Of a DNA stretch of 64,000 bases, positions 8,006 through 16,589 are shown piece after piece. The position numbers and the translations under genes are program-made. Under the pieces are notes generated by a model that was not told the DNA's origin, did not search any database, and saw only the letters and a list, made by a program, of their open reading frames with translations. Each line of letters opens with the position of its first letter. The stretch's first letter is position 1. The DNA comes from JAWWPG01 sp963820035 (GTDB lineage: Bacteria; Actinomycetota; Actinomycetes; Propionibacteriales; Nocardioidaceae): contig CAWFYK010000002.1 in assembly GCA_963820035.1 (NCBI GenBank), forward strand, positions 620,001 through 684,000. Reading direction: 5' to 3'.

Positions 8006-9367
8006 TCACATGGAATCGATGAGCCGCTCGACCCGTTCGTCGTGGGAACGGAACGGGTCCTTGCAGAGCACCGTGCGCTGCGCCTGATCGTTGAGCTTGA
8101 GGTGCACCCAGTCGACCGTGAAGTCACGGCGGCGCTCCTGAGCCTTGCGGATGAACTCACCGCGGAGCCGGGCCCGGGTCGTCTGCGGCGGCACCGACTT
8201 CGCCTCGAAGATCGCCAGGTCGTTGCTCACCCGGGTCACGGCGCCGCGACGCTCCAGCAGATAGTAGAGGCCGCGACCGCGGTGGATGTCGTGGTAGGCC
8301 AGGTCGAGCTGGGCAACCCTGGCCGACGTCATCGACAGGTTGTGCTGCGACCGGTATCGCTCGATCAGCCGGTACTTGATCACCCAGTCGATCTCCCGCT
8401 CGACGAGGGACAGATCGTCGGACTCGACCGCCTTCAACGTGCGCTCCCACAGGTCCAGAGCGGTGTCGATCACCGGAGTGTGCAGCTCCCGACGGTCGAC
8501 GAAGTCGCGCGCCTTGCCGAGGTACTCGTTCTGGATGTCGAGCGCCGACGCGTCCCGGCCGTTGGCCAGCCGCACCTGGCGCCGCCCCGTCATGTCGTGG
8601 GAGATCTCGCGGATGGCCCGGATCGGGTTCTCCATCGTCATGTCGCGCATCACGATGCCGGCCTCGATCATCCGTAGCACCAGGTCGGTGCTGGCCACCT
8701 TCAGCAGGGTGGTGGTCTCACTCATGTTGGAGTCGCCGACGATCACGTGCAAGCGACGGAAGCGCTCGGCGTCGGCATGCGGCTCGTCACGAGTGTTGAT
8801 GATCGGGCGGGAACGCGTCGTCGCGCTCGAGACGCCTTCCCAGATGTGCTCGGCCCGCTGGCTTACGGAATAGATCGCGCCGCGCGGGGTCTGCAGCACC
8901 TTCCCGGCGCCACAGACGATCTGACGGCTGACGAGGAAGGGGATCAGGACGTCGGCCAGCCGCGCGAACTCGCCGTGACGGCCCACCAGGTAGTTCTCGT
9001 GGCATCCGTAGGAGTTGCCGGCCGAGTCGGTGTTGTTCTTGAAGAGGTAGACGTCACCCGCGATGCCTTCCTCACGGAGCCGACGCTCGGCATCGACGAG
9101 CAGACCCTCGAGAACCCGCTCCCCCGCCTTGTCGTGGGTGACCAGGTCGCTGACCGAGTCGCACTCCGGGGTGGCGTACTCCGGGTGGCTGCCGACGTCG
9201 AGATAGAGCCGCGCCCCGTTGCGCAGAAAGACGTTGCTGGAGCGGCCCCACGAGACGACCCGACGGAAGAGGTAGCGGGCGACCTCGTCGGGCGACAGCC
9301 TGCGAGCCCCCTTGAACGTGCACGTGACGCCGTACTCGTTCTCGATCCCGAAGATTCGCCGGTCCAC
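8006..9367 (-). CDS. pafA: Pup-protein ligase PafA
   Basis: Ligates the C-terminal glutamate of Pup to lysines of target proteins, marking them for the proteasome. The 453-residue protein has the glutamine-synthetase-like fold features of the family: N-terminal RRIFGIENEYGVTC, HPEYATPEC, the FKNNTDSAGNSYGCHENYLV segment (given in pieces: FKNNTDSAGNSYG, CHENYLV), RPIINTRDEPHAD and a C-terminal LCKDPFRSHDERVERLIDSM region. The start is GTG, 6 nt after a TAGGCT box, consistent with a leaderless transcript. It lies downstream of prcA (48-bp gap) on the same strand. Paralogous to dop in this window. Confidence 0.98.
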   Translation of the reverse strand: MDRRIFGIENEYGVTCTFKGARRLSPDEVARYLFRRVVSWGRSSNVFLRNGARLYLDVGSHPEYATPECDSVSDLVTHDKAGERVLEGLLVDAERRLREEGIAGDVYLFKNNTDSAGNSYGCHENYLVGRHGEFARLADVLIPFLVSRQIVCGAGKVLQTPRGAIYSVSQRAEHIWEGVSSATTRSRPIINTRDEPHADAERFRRLHVIVGDSNMSETTTLLKVASTDLVLRMIEAGIVMRDMTMENPIRAIREISHDMTGRRQVRLANGRDASALDIQNEYLGKARDFVDRRELHTPVIDTALDLWERTLKAVESDDLSLVEREIDWVIKYRLIERYRSQHNLSMTSARVAQLDLAYHDIHRGRGLYYLLERRGAVTRVSNDLAIFEAKSVPPQTTRARLRGEFIRKAQERRRDFTVDWVHLKLNDQAQRTVLCKDPFRSHDERVERLIDSM

Positions 9368-9373
9368 GAGTTC

Positions 9374-9379
9374 AGCCTA
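9374..9379 (-). promoter_or_regulatory. -10 box, leaderless pafA transcript
   Basis: TAGGCT on the minus strand, 6 nt before the GTG of pafA. It suggests pafA can be transcribed apart from prcBA. Confidence 0.5.
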
Positions 9380-9415
9380 TGCCACGCAACCGACCACGGG
9401 ACGTTGCCAACCGGA

Positions 9416-10261
9416 TCAGCCGACCGGTTCGCCGCCGTTGCCTGCCGTCCCGTTGCCGGATGACCCGTTGCCCGACGCGTCGTTGCCGGCGTCGGCCGTC
9501 GGCTCAGTCGCAGACGGCGGGCCAGACTCGGTGCCGGCTTCCGGAGGACGCTCTGCGGTGTCGGCACTGCTTCCGAACGTCGAGACGAGGACCGCCTCGC
9601 TGAGCCGCTGGAACTTTCGCGGCCGGCTCCGCGTGCGGTCGAGCACGGCCACCTCGAGCCGGTCGCCCGCAAGCCGCCGCGGCGTCGGGCCGTCGTGTTC
9701 GAGTGCCGCCACCGCGAGATGCAGAGCTGCGTCGAGGTCGAGCCCCTCTGTGTAGTGCTCGGAGAGGTATTCGCCGATCTGGTCGGACGACCCGCCCATC
9801 GCGGCGTAGCCACGCGCGTCCGCGACGGAGCCGTCGTAGGTGAGACGGTAGATCTGGTCGTCCTCGGCGCGCTCGGCCACCTCGGCGACGAAGATCTCGA
9901 CCTCGTAGGGCTTCTCACCACCAGAGGAGAAGATCGCGCCGAGCGTCTGGGCGTAGGCGTTGGCCAAGCCACGGCCGGTGACATCCCGCCGGTCGTAGGA
10001 GTAGCCGCGCATGTCGGCCAGCCGGACCCCTGCGATGCGCAGGTTCTCGAACTCGTTGTAGCGCCCGACGGCGGCGAAGGCGAGCCGGTCGTAGATCTCG
10101 GAGATCTTGTGGAGCGACGGGGACTGGTTCTCGGCCACGAAGATGAGCCCGTCGGCGTACTGCACGACGACCACGGACCGACCGCGGGCGATTCCCTTGC
10201 GCGCGAAGTCGGCCCGGTCCTTCATGAGCTGCTCGGGCGAGACGTAGAACGGCATCGACAT
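9416..10261 (-). CDS. prcA: 20S proteasome alpha subunit PrcA
   Basis: Forms the outer heptameric rings of the 20S core, gating entry and docking the C-terminal tails of the ATPase. The N-terminus (MPFYVSPEQLMKDRADFARKGIARGRS) is the typical gate segment, followed by the alpha-type core (VVVVQYADGLIFVAENQS; KISEIYDRLAFAAVGRYNEF). At 281 residues it is somewhat longer than the mycobacterial protein because of a C-terminal tail of about 60 residues rich in Ser, Gly, Asn, Thr and Glu with GNGSSGNG-like repeats, probably disordered. Start ATG at 10261 is preceded by GAGGAGA; the gap to prcB is 16 bp. Confidence 0.97.
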   Translation of the reverse strand: MSMPFYVSPEQLMKDRADFARKGIARGRSVVVVQYADGLIFVAENQSPSLHKISEIYDRLAFAAVGRYNEFENLRIAGVRLADMRGYSYDRRDVTGRGLANAYAQTLGAIFSSGGEKPYEVEIFVAEVAERAEDDQIYRLTYDGSVADARGYAAMGGSSDQIGEYLSEHYTEGLDLDAALHLAVAALEHDGPTPRRLAGDRLEVAVLDRTRSRPRKFQRLSEAVLVSTFGSSADTAERPPEAGTESGPPSATEPTADAGNDASGNGSSGNGTAGNGGEPVG

Positions 10262-10277
10262 CGGGGTTCTCCTCGTC

Positions 10278-11108
10278 TCAGGTCAGCGCGGCGGCGGGGC
10301 CGTCGGGCCGTTGCATGCGGGCGGCCAGGACGGAGTCGGCGACCGCGGCGACGGCGTCGTCGCTGAGCCGGGCATAGCCGCTCTCGGTGACCATCGCGAC
10401 GACGGGAAAGATGCGTCGCATCATGTCGGGGCCCCCCGTCGCGGAGTCGTCATCGGCCGCGTCGTAGAGCGCCTGCACGACTGCCGTCACCGACTCCTCG
10501 GGGGTCAGGTCGTTGCGGTAGAGCTTCTTGAGCGACCCCCGGGCGAACATCGACCCGGAGCCGACCGAGTAGAACGCCTGCTCCTCGTAGCGGCCGCCGG
10601 TCACGTCGTAGGAGAAGATCCGGCCGGAGCGTAGGTCGGGGTCGAAGCCCGCGAACAACGGGACGACCGCCAACCCCTGCATGGCCATCGCCAGGTTGCC
10701 GCGGATCAACGCGGAGAGTCGGTTCGCCTTGCCGTCGAGCGACAAGGTGGTGCCCTCGATCTTCTCGTAGTGCTCCAGCTCGACCTGGAAGAGCCGAACC
10801 AGCTCGACGGAGAGCCCGGCCGCTCCCGCGATGCCGACGCACGAGAATTCGTCGGCTGGGAAGACCTTCTCGATGTCGCGCTGAGCGATGATGTTGCCCA
10901 TGGTGGCGCGCCGGTCACCGGCCATCACCACCCCGCCCTCGAACGTTGCGGCGACGATGGTGGTGCCATGGGGGGCCTCACCCGGCACCATCGACTGCGG
11001 CAACGGACCCCGTCCGGGCAGCAGGTCCGGGGAGTATCGACCGAGGAAGTCCGTGAAAGAGGAGCTACCTGGCGTCAGGAACGCGTCGGGCAGCCGTGAC
11101 TCGCTCAT
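10278..11108 (-). CDS. prcB: 20S proteasome beta subunit PrcB (catalytic)
   Basis: Catalytic ring subunit of the proteasome core. The proprotein of 276 residues has a propeptide of about 48 residues, and the conserved HGTTIVAATF site places the N-terminal nucleophile at Thr49 after autocleavage. The mature part keeps GGVVMAGDRRAT (with the Lys33-region lineage residues), SVGSGSMFARGSLKK and the ALYDAADDDSATGGPD tail loop. The ATG at 11108 gives MSESRLPDAF; it lies 4 bp after the pup stop, with GGGGAGTGA as a ribosome-binding site inside pup. Longer in-frame starts would overlap pup completely and are rejected. Confidence 0.98.
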   Translation of the reverse strand: MSESRLPDAFLTPGSSSFTDFLGRYSPDLLPGRGPLPQSMVPGEAPHGTTIVAATFEGGVVMAGDRRATMGNIIAQRDIEKVFPADEFSCVGIAGAAGLSVELVRLFQVELEHYEKIEGTTLSLDGKANRLSALIRGNLAMAMQGLAVVPLFAGFDPDLRSGRIFSYDVTGGRYEEQAFYSVGSGSMFARGSLKKLYRNDLTPEESVTAVVQALYDAADDDSATGGPDMMRRIFPVVAMVTESGYARLSDDAVAAVADSVLAARMQRPDGPAAALT

Positions 11109-11112
11109 CGAG

Positions 11113-11322
11113 TCACTCCCCACCCTTCTGGACGAAGCCCCGGACGAACTCCTCGGCGTTGGACTCGAGCACGCCGTCGATGTCGTCGAGGATCGCGTCG
11201 ACGTCGTCGTCGAGCTTCCCCTTGCGTTCCGCCGCCTCGTCGCCGGTCGCGACGTCGGGCGGCGGTTCCTCTTCCGTCGACTTTCGGGTCGTCTTGTGCT
11301 GCTGGCCGCCTTCACGCGCCAT
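11113..11322 (-). CDS. pup: Prokaryotic ubiquitin-like protein Pup
   Basis: 69-residue small protein modifier. The sequence is hydrophilic with a coiled-coil forming C-terminal half (DVDAILDDIDGVLESNAEEFVRGFVQKGGE) described in pieces: DDIDGVLE, then AEEFVRGFVQKGGE, the part that binds Arc/Mpa. It ends in Gly-Gly-Glu, so PafA can use it directly without the Gln-to-Glu deamidation that Dop performs on Pup-GGQ in mycobacteria. AGGAGGTGG lies 6 nt before the ATG. prcB follows after 4 bp; dop lies 69 bp upstream on the same strand. Confidence 0.98.
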   Translation of the reverse strand: MAREGGQQHKTTRKSTEEEPPPDVATGDEAAERKGKLDDDVDAILDDIDGVLESNAEEFVRGFVQKGGE

Positions 11323-11391
11323 CTGCCACCTCCTGCGTCGTCAGAGCTGTCAACCCTGCCACCGAAACCCTACCTGCGAGGTCCCTCATCC

Positions 11392-12897
11392 TCATGATGT
11401 CAGGGCGGCGAAGAGCTCCTCCGCCGTCTTGCACCGGTCGAGGAGGTCGCCGACGTGGGCCCGGGTGCCGCGAGTCGGCTCCATCGTCGGGATGCGCTGG
11501 AGTGAGTCGCGCCCCGGGATGTCGAAGATCACCGAGTCCCAGGACGCCGCCGCGATGCGTTCGGCGTACTGCGCCAAGCATCGTCCGCGGAAGTAGGCCC
11601 TGGTGTCGTCGGGGGGATGCGTGATGGCCGCCTCGATCTCGTCTTCCGTGAGCAACCTGTCCATCTGACCACGGGAGACCAGCCGGGAGTAGAGGCTCTT
11701 CTCCGGGCGCAGGTCCGAGTACTGCAGGTCGATCAGGGCGAGCTTGGGGTCGTTCCAGGCCAAGCCGTCACGCTCACGATAGGACTCGAGCAGGGCGAGC
11801 TTGGCGACCCAGTCGAGCTCGCGGCGGCACTCGAACGGATCGCGGCGGAGCCGCTCGAGGACGGAGCCCCAGCGGTCGAGCACATCCACCGTCTGCGCGT
11901 CCACATCGGAGCCGAAGCGGTCTTCGACGTAAGCCCGGGCGCACTCGAGGTAGCGCTCCTGGATGTCGATCGCGGTCACCTTCCGGCCGTCCTTGAGCGG
12001 CACCAGGTGGCTCAGGCCGGTGTCATGGGAGACGTCGTGCAGCTGGGCGACGGGACCGTCGACACTCAGGTCGCCGCTGAGGGCACGATCCTCGATCATC
12101 GCGAGCACGACGGCGGTGGTGCCGACCTTCAGATAGCCCGAGATCTCGGAGAGGTTCGCATCTCCGATGATGACGTGCAGCCTCCGGTATTTCTCGGGGT
12201 CGGCGTGCGGCTCGTCGCGGGTGTTGATGATCGGGCGCTTGAGGGTGGTCTCCAGCCCGACTTCCACCTCGAAGAAGTCCGCGCGCTGGCTGAGCTGAAA
12301 GCCGTGTCCCTTGCCGTCCTGACCGAGACCGACCCGGCCGGCGCCGCACACGACCTGTCGGCTGACGAAGAAGGGGGTCAGATGGCGGACGATGTCGGCG
12401 AACGACGTCGAGCGCTTCATCAGGTAGTTCTCGTGGCTGCCGTAGGACGCGCCCTTGTTGTCCGTGTTGTTCTTGTAGAGCACGATCGGGTTCTGCCCGG
12501 GGATGTCCACGTTTCCGGCGGCCGTGGTGATCACCTTCTCCCCCGCCTTGTCCCAGCGGACCACGTCGAGCGGGTTCGTGCACTCGGGGGTGGCGTACTC
12601 CGGGTGGGCATGGTCGACGTAGAGGCGGGCTCCGTTCGTCAGGATCAGGTTCGCCAGGCCGACGTCCTCGTCGGTGAGCTGGCTGGGGTCGGCCGCGTTG
12701 CGGGTGAGGTCGAACCCGCGGGCATCGCGCAGCGGGCTCTCCTCCTCGAAGTCCCAGCGGGCCCGGCGAGTACGGGCCGTGCGAGAGGCGTACCCGTTGA
12801 CGACCTGCGAAGACGCGAGCATCTGGTTGGCCGACGGAGTCCCCAGGACGGAGACACCGAACTCGGTCTCGGTTCCCATGATGCGCCGAACGGTCAT
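11392..12897 (-). CDS. dop: Depupylase/deamidase Dop
   Basis: Cleaves Pup from substrates and, in species with Pup-GGQ, deamidates it. The 501-residue protein is a PafA paralogue with RRIMGTETEFGV at the N-terminus, HPEYATPEC, the KNNTDNKGASYGSHENYLM segment and RPIINTRDEPHAD. A loop around residues 40-80 (MLASSQVVNGYASRTARTRRARWDFE in pieces: SQVVNGY, RARWDFEEESPL) is the Dop-specific insertion that separates it from PafA. The ATG at 12897 is preferred: it gives the family's N-terminus and lies 8 nt after TAGGCT with no ribosome-binding site, so the transcript is probably leaderless. Since Pup already ends in Glu, its main job here should be depupylation. Confidence 0.97.
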   Translation of the reverse strand: MTVRRIMGTETEFGVSVLGTPSANQMLASSQVVNGYASRTARTRRARWDFEEESPLRDARGFDLTRNAADPSQLTDEDVGLANLILTNGARLYVDHAHPEYATPECTNPLDVVRWDKAGEKVITTAAGNVDIPGQNPIVLYKNNTDNKGASYGSHENYLMKRSTSFADIVRHLTPFFVSRQVVCGAGRVGLGQDGKGHGFQLSQRADFFEVEVGLETTLKRPIINTRDEPHADPEKYRRLHVIIGDANLSEISGYLKVGTTAVVLAMIEDRALSGDLSVDGPVAQLHDVSHDTGLSHLVPLKDGRKVTAIDIQERYLECARAYVEDRFGSDVDAQTVDVLDRWGSVLERLRRDPFECRRELDWVAKLALLESYRERDGLAWNDPKLALIDLQYSDLRPEKSLYSRLVSRGQMDRLLTEDEIEAAITHPPDDTRAYFRGRCLAQYAERIAAASWDSVIFDIPGRDSLQRIPTMEPTRGTRAHVGDLLDRCKTAEELFAALTS

Positions 12898-12905
12898 GGG
12901 GCCCG

Positions 12906-12911
12906 AGCCTA
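12906..12911 (-). promoter_or_regulatory. -10 box, leaderless dop transcript
   Basis: TAGGCT on the minus strand, 8 nt before the dop ATG; the stretch between is GC-only and has no Shine-Dalgarno sequence. Confidence 0.5.
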
Positions 12912-13271
12912 CGCTGTGGGTCGCCAGCTCCCCTTCAGGCACGGGCGCCGCAGCCGACGGCGCCTTGTTTACGGCGCAGATCTCCAGAAGCACGCCGGGC
13001 TGGCTTTCTCTCTGTGAGGGGTGGCGTGAGTTGGTCTGCACGTCGAAAGGCGCAGTGACGCGGCGGCTCCGGTGACACTCCGGTCGACCTGGCGCCTCAC
13101 CTCAGCGAGTTCGATCCCAGTGAGGCGGAAGCCGCCGCGTCGCTGCCGCTTGTTACGTGCAGGACAACGCACGCCGCCTGACCCCAGCGACCCACCCCCG
13201 CCGGACCCCCGGGCCGTCGTACGCAGGACATGGACGTTCGCAGGTACGACGTGAGACCACAGGGACATGGC

Positions 13272-13301
13272 GCGGGCCGGACACCAAGGTGCCCGGCCCG
13301 C
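13272..13301 (-). terminator. Hairpin downstream of sedolisin gene
   Basis: Inverted repeat GCGGGCCGGACACC / GGTGCCCGGCCCGC with one mismatch (14-bp stem). It begins about 40 bp after the sedolisin stop and has no T-run, as is usual for actinobacterial terminators. It separates the protease from dop. Confidence 0.6.
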
Positions 13302-13342
13302 ATGCCGCGAGATCCCGAGATCCGGGACCGATGATCCGCTTC

Positions 13343-14557
13343 CTAGAAGCCGTTCACCCCGTTCGGGGTGCCGAGGCCCGTCGGGCCGTCCCAGCCTTTG
13401 CGCGCCGTGCAGATCTGCGACGGCTTGCAGCCGCTTCCGTTGGCGCCCGTCGTGACGTCGAAGAGGTTCTTCGAGTTCGCGTAGGGGATCTGGTTGGCGA
13501 GGCCCTTGGTGTTACCCGAGAGGGCGTAGACCGAGGCGATGATCGGGGACGACTCGCTCGTTCCGCCGACCTGACCCCACGCGGACTGGGTCTCGCTGAC
13601 CGGGTGGTACCACGCGAGGCCCCCCCGGTTCGGGTCTGCAGCCGCCGATACGTCGGACTCGGCGCGCTTCGTCTTGCAGCCGGTGTCGAAGGGGCCGGAC
13701 CCCTTGATGGCAGGGTTCCAGCGTGAGCATCCGGAACCTGCTCCACTCCAGGCCGACTCGCTCCAGCCGCGGGCCTTGCCGGCGGACTTGGTGAGCGAGG
13801 TGCCTCCGACGGCTGTCACGTAGCTCGAGGACGCAGGGTATCCCGCGTGGGTGTAGCCCGAGTCACCTGTCGAGGCCGTCACAGCGATCCCTTCCTGGTG
13901 GTAGTACTGGCCCCAGTTCTTGTCGAGCGCGTCGTGGCCGGAGTACGAGTTGGAGATCGCGACGACACCCTTCTGCTTGGCCGCCATCGCGACCGCCTTG
14001 CCCAGCGCCGGGAGATTGGAGTGCGCGGCCTGGACGACGACGATCTTGCAGTCCGGGCACGCCGACGAGACAGCGTCGACGTCGAGCGCCTGCTCGCCAG
14101 CCCAGCCGAGGTTGAACGCCGGCAGGTGGGTCGTGCTGCCTCGCTGGTTCATGATCGTGAGGCAGCCGTTCTTCGTCGTGCATGGGGGGAGGTTGAAGTA
14201 CTTGCGGAAGATGCGCAGGTCCCGCTCGAGCTTGGGATAGCCGAACGCGTCCACGATCGCAACGGTGCGCCCCTTCGACTTCAAGCCGGTCAGGTTGTAG
14301 GCGTCTTGCAGCTGTTTGGGGGTGAGCGCGCTAGCCGGCGGACCATCGAGGGGCTGCTTGCCGGAAAAGACCACCTGAAGCGCGTCGCACGCCACAGCAT
14401 TCCCCGTGACCTTGGCCGAACAGAGCCGACTCACGTGGCTCGACGGCGCTCGACTTGGCTCATGGGAGGGGCCGGCGTCGGCGGTCGGCACTGCGGCCGC
14501 CAGGCCTCCGGTCGTCAGGGCAACGACACCGAGGGCCGCCACCAGGTTCTTGTGCAT
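13343..14557 (-). CDS. Secreted sedolisin-type (S53) serine-carboxyl protease
   Basis: 404-residue exported protease. A Sec signal peptide (LVAALGVVALTTGGLAAAVPTADA) is followed by a catalytic domain with the S53 triad: GEQALDVDA gives Glu155 and Asp159 (E-x3-D), GDSG gives the oxyanion Asp232, and GGTSESSP gives Ser334. The usual long N-terminal activation propeptide is short (residues about 30-90). Cysteines at 126/132 and 167/170 suggest disulfides. A GAAGGAGA ribosome-binding site lies before the ATG. It lies between arc and dop on the same strand, but a hairpin follows it and a leader precedes it, so it is probably its own unit. Extracellular role; no direct proteasome link can be seen. 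Confidence 0.9.
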   Translation of the reverse strand: MHKNLVAALGVVALTTGGLAAAVPTADAGPSHEPSRAPSSHVSRLCSAKVTGNAVACDALQVVFSGKQPLDGPPASALTPKQLQDAYNLTGLKSKGRTVAIVDAFGYPKLERDLRIFRKYFNLPPCTTKNGCLTIMNQRGSTTHLPAFNLGWAGEQALDVDAVSSACPDCKIVVVQAAHSNLPALGKAVAMAAKQKGVVAISNSYSGHDALDKNWGQYYHQEGIAVTASTGDSGYTHAGYPASSSYVTAVGGTSLTKSAGKARGWSESAWSGAGSGCSRWNPAIKGSGPFDTGCKTKRAESDVSAAADPNRGGLAWYHPVSETQSAWGQVGGTSESSPIIASVYALSGNTKGLANQIPYANSKNLFDVTTGANGSGCKPSQICTARKGWDGPTGLGTPNGVNGF

Positions 14558-14735
14558 CGGGTCTCCTTCTTCGAGAGCTGGGCCGGAGGTCTCCGCCCGG
14601 AAGGCATCCTAGGACGGCCGAGCACGGGTGGGTAGAGGTACGGCGTGCACAGGCGAGCCGGAGCAGCGCATCCACCTGCGGCCGCTCACTCCGGCCCTGT
14701 CCGGTCAGGACGCCGTACAGACGGGGCGCGCTGGA

Positions 14736-14749
14736 CCGGACGAATCCGG
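14736..14749 (-). terminator. Short hairpin after arc stop
   Basis: CCGGA-CGAA-TCCGG, a 5-bp stem with a tetraloop, 4 bp after the arc stop codon. It contains the GGACGAATCC word seen in other gaps. Weak on its own. Confidence 0.3.
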
Positions 14750-14753
14750 AGGC

Positions 14754-16508
14754 TCAGAGGTACTGGCCGGTGTTGGCGACGTTGTCGATCGAGCGTCCGG
14801 GCTCGGTGCCCTGCTTCCCGGAGATCAGGGTGCGGATGAACACGATCCGCTCTCCCTTCTTGCCGGAGATTCGGGCCCAGTCGTCGGGGTTCGTGGTGTT
14901 GGGGAGGTCCTCGTTCTCCTTGAACTCGTCGAGGCACGCCTGCAGCAGGTGCTGGACGCGGATGCCCCGATGACCGGTGTCGAGGAGATCGCGGATGGCC
15001 ATCTTCTTCGCCCGGTCGACGATGTTCTGGATCATCGCACCCGAGTTGAAGTCCTTGAAGTAGAGGATTTCCTTGTCGCCGTTGGCGTAGGTGACCTCGA
15101 GGAAGCGGTTCTCCTCGGACTCCGTATACATCCTCTCGACGGTGCGCTGGATCATCCCGAACACGCACTCGTCGCGCTGGCCGGAGAACTCGTTGAGATC
15201 GTCGGCGTGCAGCGGCAGGTCGGACGTCAGGTACTTCGTGAAGATGTCGCGCGCCGACTCCACGTCGGGACGCTCGATCTTGATCTTGACGTCGAGCCGG
15301 CCGGGCCGCAGGATCGCCGGGTCGATCATGTCCTCCCGGTTGGACGCGCCGATGACGATGACGTTCTCGAGCCCCTCGACTCCGTCGATCTCGCTCAGCA
15401 GCTGCGGCACGATGGTGTTCTCCACGTCGGAGGAGACGCCCGACCCGCGGGTCCGGAACAGCGAGTCCATCTCGTCGAAGAAGACGATGACCGGTGTTCC
15501 CTCGTTGGCCTTCTCGCGAGCGCGCTGGAAGACGAGCCGAATGTGCCGCTCGGTCTCACCGACGTACTTGTTGAGCAGCTCGGGGCCTTTGATGTTGAGG
15601 AAGTAGGACTTCCCCTCCTCACCGGTGGCCTTGGCGACCTGCTTCGCCAGTGAGTTGGCGACCGCCTTGGCGATCAGGGTCTTGCCACAGCCAGGAGGCC
15701 CGTAGAGCAGGACGCCCTTCGGCGGCTTGAGCTTGTGCTCCTTGAACAGCTCAGGATGCAGGTAGGGAAGCTCGATCGCGTCACGGATCTGGTCGATCTG
15801 GCGCATCAGCCCACCGATGTTGGTGTAGTCGATGTCCGGGACCTCTTCGAGGACGAGCTCCTCGACCTCGGTCTTCGGAATGCGTTCGTAGACGTAGTTC
15901 GAGCGCGGGTCGAGGAGCACCGAGTCACCGGCGCGAAGCGTGGTCGAGCGGAGCGGTTCAGCGATTCGGACGACCCGCTCCTCGTCGGCATTGCCGATGA
16001 CGAGTGCGCGGTCGCCGTCGGCCAGGATCTCCTTGAGCATCACGACTTCGCCGACAGTCTCGAACTCCAGGGCGGACACCACGTTGAGAGCCTCGTTGAG
16101 CATGACCTCCTGGCCGCGGCGCAGGTTCGCGACGTCGACCGCGGGGCTGACGTTGACCCGCAGCTTGCGGCCTCCGGTGAACACGTCGATCGTGTCGTCG
16201 TCGTTGTGCGCGAGGAAGGTTCCGAAGCCGGTTGGCGGCTGCGCCAGCCGGTCGACCTCCTCCTTCAGCGTCATGATCTGGTCACGTGCCTCACGAAGCG
16301 TGGCAGCCAGCCGCTCGTTCTGGGCGGTCAGCGACGCGAGTGCCGACTGAGTCTCCGCAAGCCGCTGCTCGAGGTAGCGGGCGGACCGGGGTGCGTCAGA
16401 GAGTCGACGCCGTAACTCAGCCACTTCGGCCTCGAGGAAGCCAACCTGCGCGACGAGATCCTCGCGGGCCTGAGGCCGGCGGCGCTGACTTTCGTCGTGT
16501 CCTGGCAC
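14754..16508 (-). CDS. arc: Proteasome-associated AAA ATPase Arc/Mpa
   Basis: Hexameric ring ATPase that recognises Pup and threads substrates into the 20S core. Domains in order: N-terminal coiled coil (about residues 20-85, VAELRRRLSDAP... EQRLAETQSALASLTAQNERL in part), tandem OB folds (about 90-240), and an AAA module with Walker A GPPGCGKT, Walker B FFDEMDS and a SNREDMIDPAILRPGRLD second region of homology. It ends in GQYL, the tail that docks into PrcA pockets. I prefer the GTG at 16508 because GGAGG lies 8 nt upstream; a GTG five codons further upstream (16523) is the alternative. TAGGGT at 16539-16544 would give a 30-nt leader. Confidence 0.97.
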   Translation of the reverse strand: MPGHDESQRRRPQAREDLVAQVGFLEAEVAELRRRLSDAPRSARYLEQRLAETQSALASLTAQNERLAATLREARDQIMTLKEEVDRLAQPPTGFGTFLAHNDDDTIDVFTGGRKLRVNVSPAVDVANLRRGQEVMLNEALNVVSALEFETVGEVVMLKEILADGDRALVIGNADEERVVRIAEPLRSTTLRAGDSVLLDPRSNYVYERIPKTEVEELVLEEVPDIDYTNIGGLMRQIDQIRDAIELPYLHPELFKEHKLKPPKGVLLYGPPGCGKTLIAKAVANSLAKQVAKATGEEGKSYFLNIKGPELLNKYVGETERHIRLVFQRAREKANEGTPVIVFFDEMDSLFRTRGSGVSSDVENTIVPQLLSEIDGVEGLENVIVIGASNREDMIDPAILRPGRLDVKIKIERPDVESARDIFTKYLTSDLPLHADDLNEFSGQRDECVFGMIQRTVERMYTESEENRFLEVTYANGDKEILYFKDFNSGAMIQNIVDRAKKMAIRDLLDTGHRGIRVQHLLQACLDEFKENEDLPNTTNPDDWARISGKKGERIVFIRTLISGKQGTEPGRSIDNVANTGQYL

Positions 16509-16538
16509 GGAAACCACCTCCACTGGAGCAGTAGTTCG

Positions 16539-16544
16539 ACCCTA
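16539..16544 (-). promoter_or_regulatory. -10 box upstream of arc
   Basis: TAGGGT on the minus strand in the gap between trmI and arc, 30 nt before the chosen GTG of arc, followed by a good ribosome-binding site. Confidence 0.5.
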
Positions 16545-16589
16545 CCTGGGCGTCAAGCTGGTTTCGGCAGATCCCGTCTGGTGTCGATA

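Larger units (their letters stand above)
12898..13342. other. Non-coding gap between sedolisin gene and dop
   Basis: 445 bp without a supportable gene. It holds the dop -10 box at its left end and the strong hairpin at 13272-13301 at its right end. Two copies of the enriched octamer (CGTCGTAC at 13215, GTACGACG at 13244) flank two CGCAGG words. The rest shows no clear structure. Confidence 0.6.
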
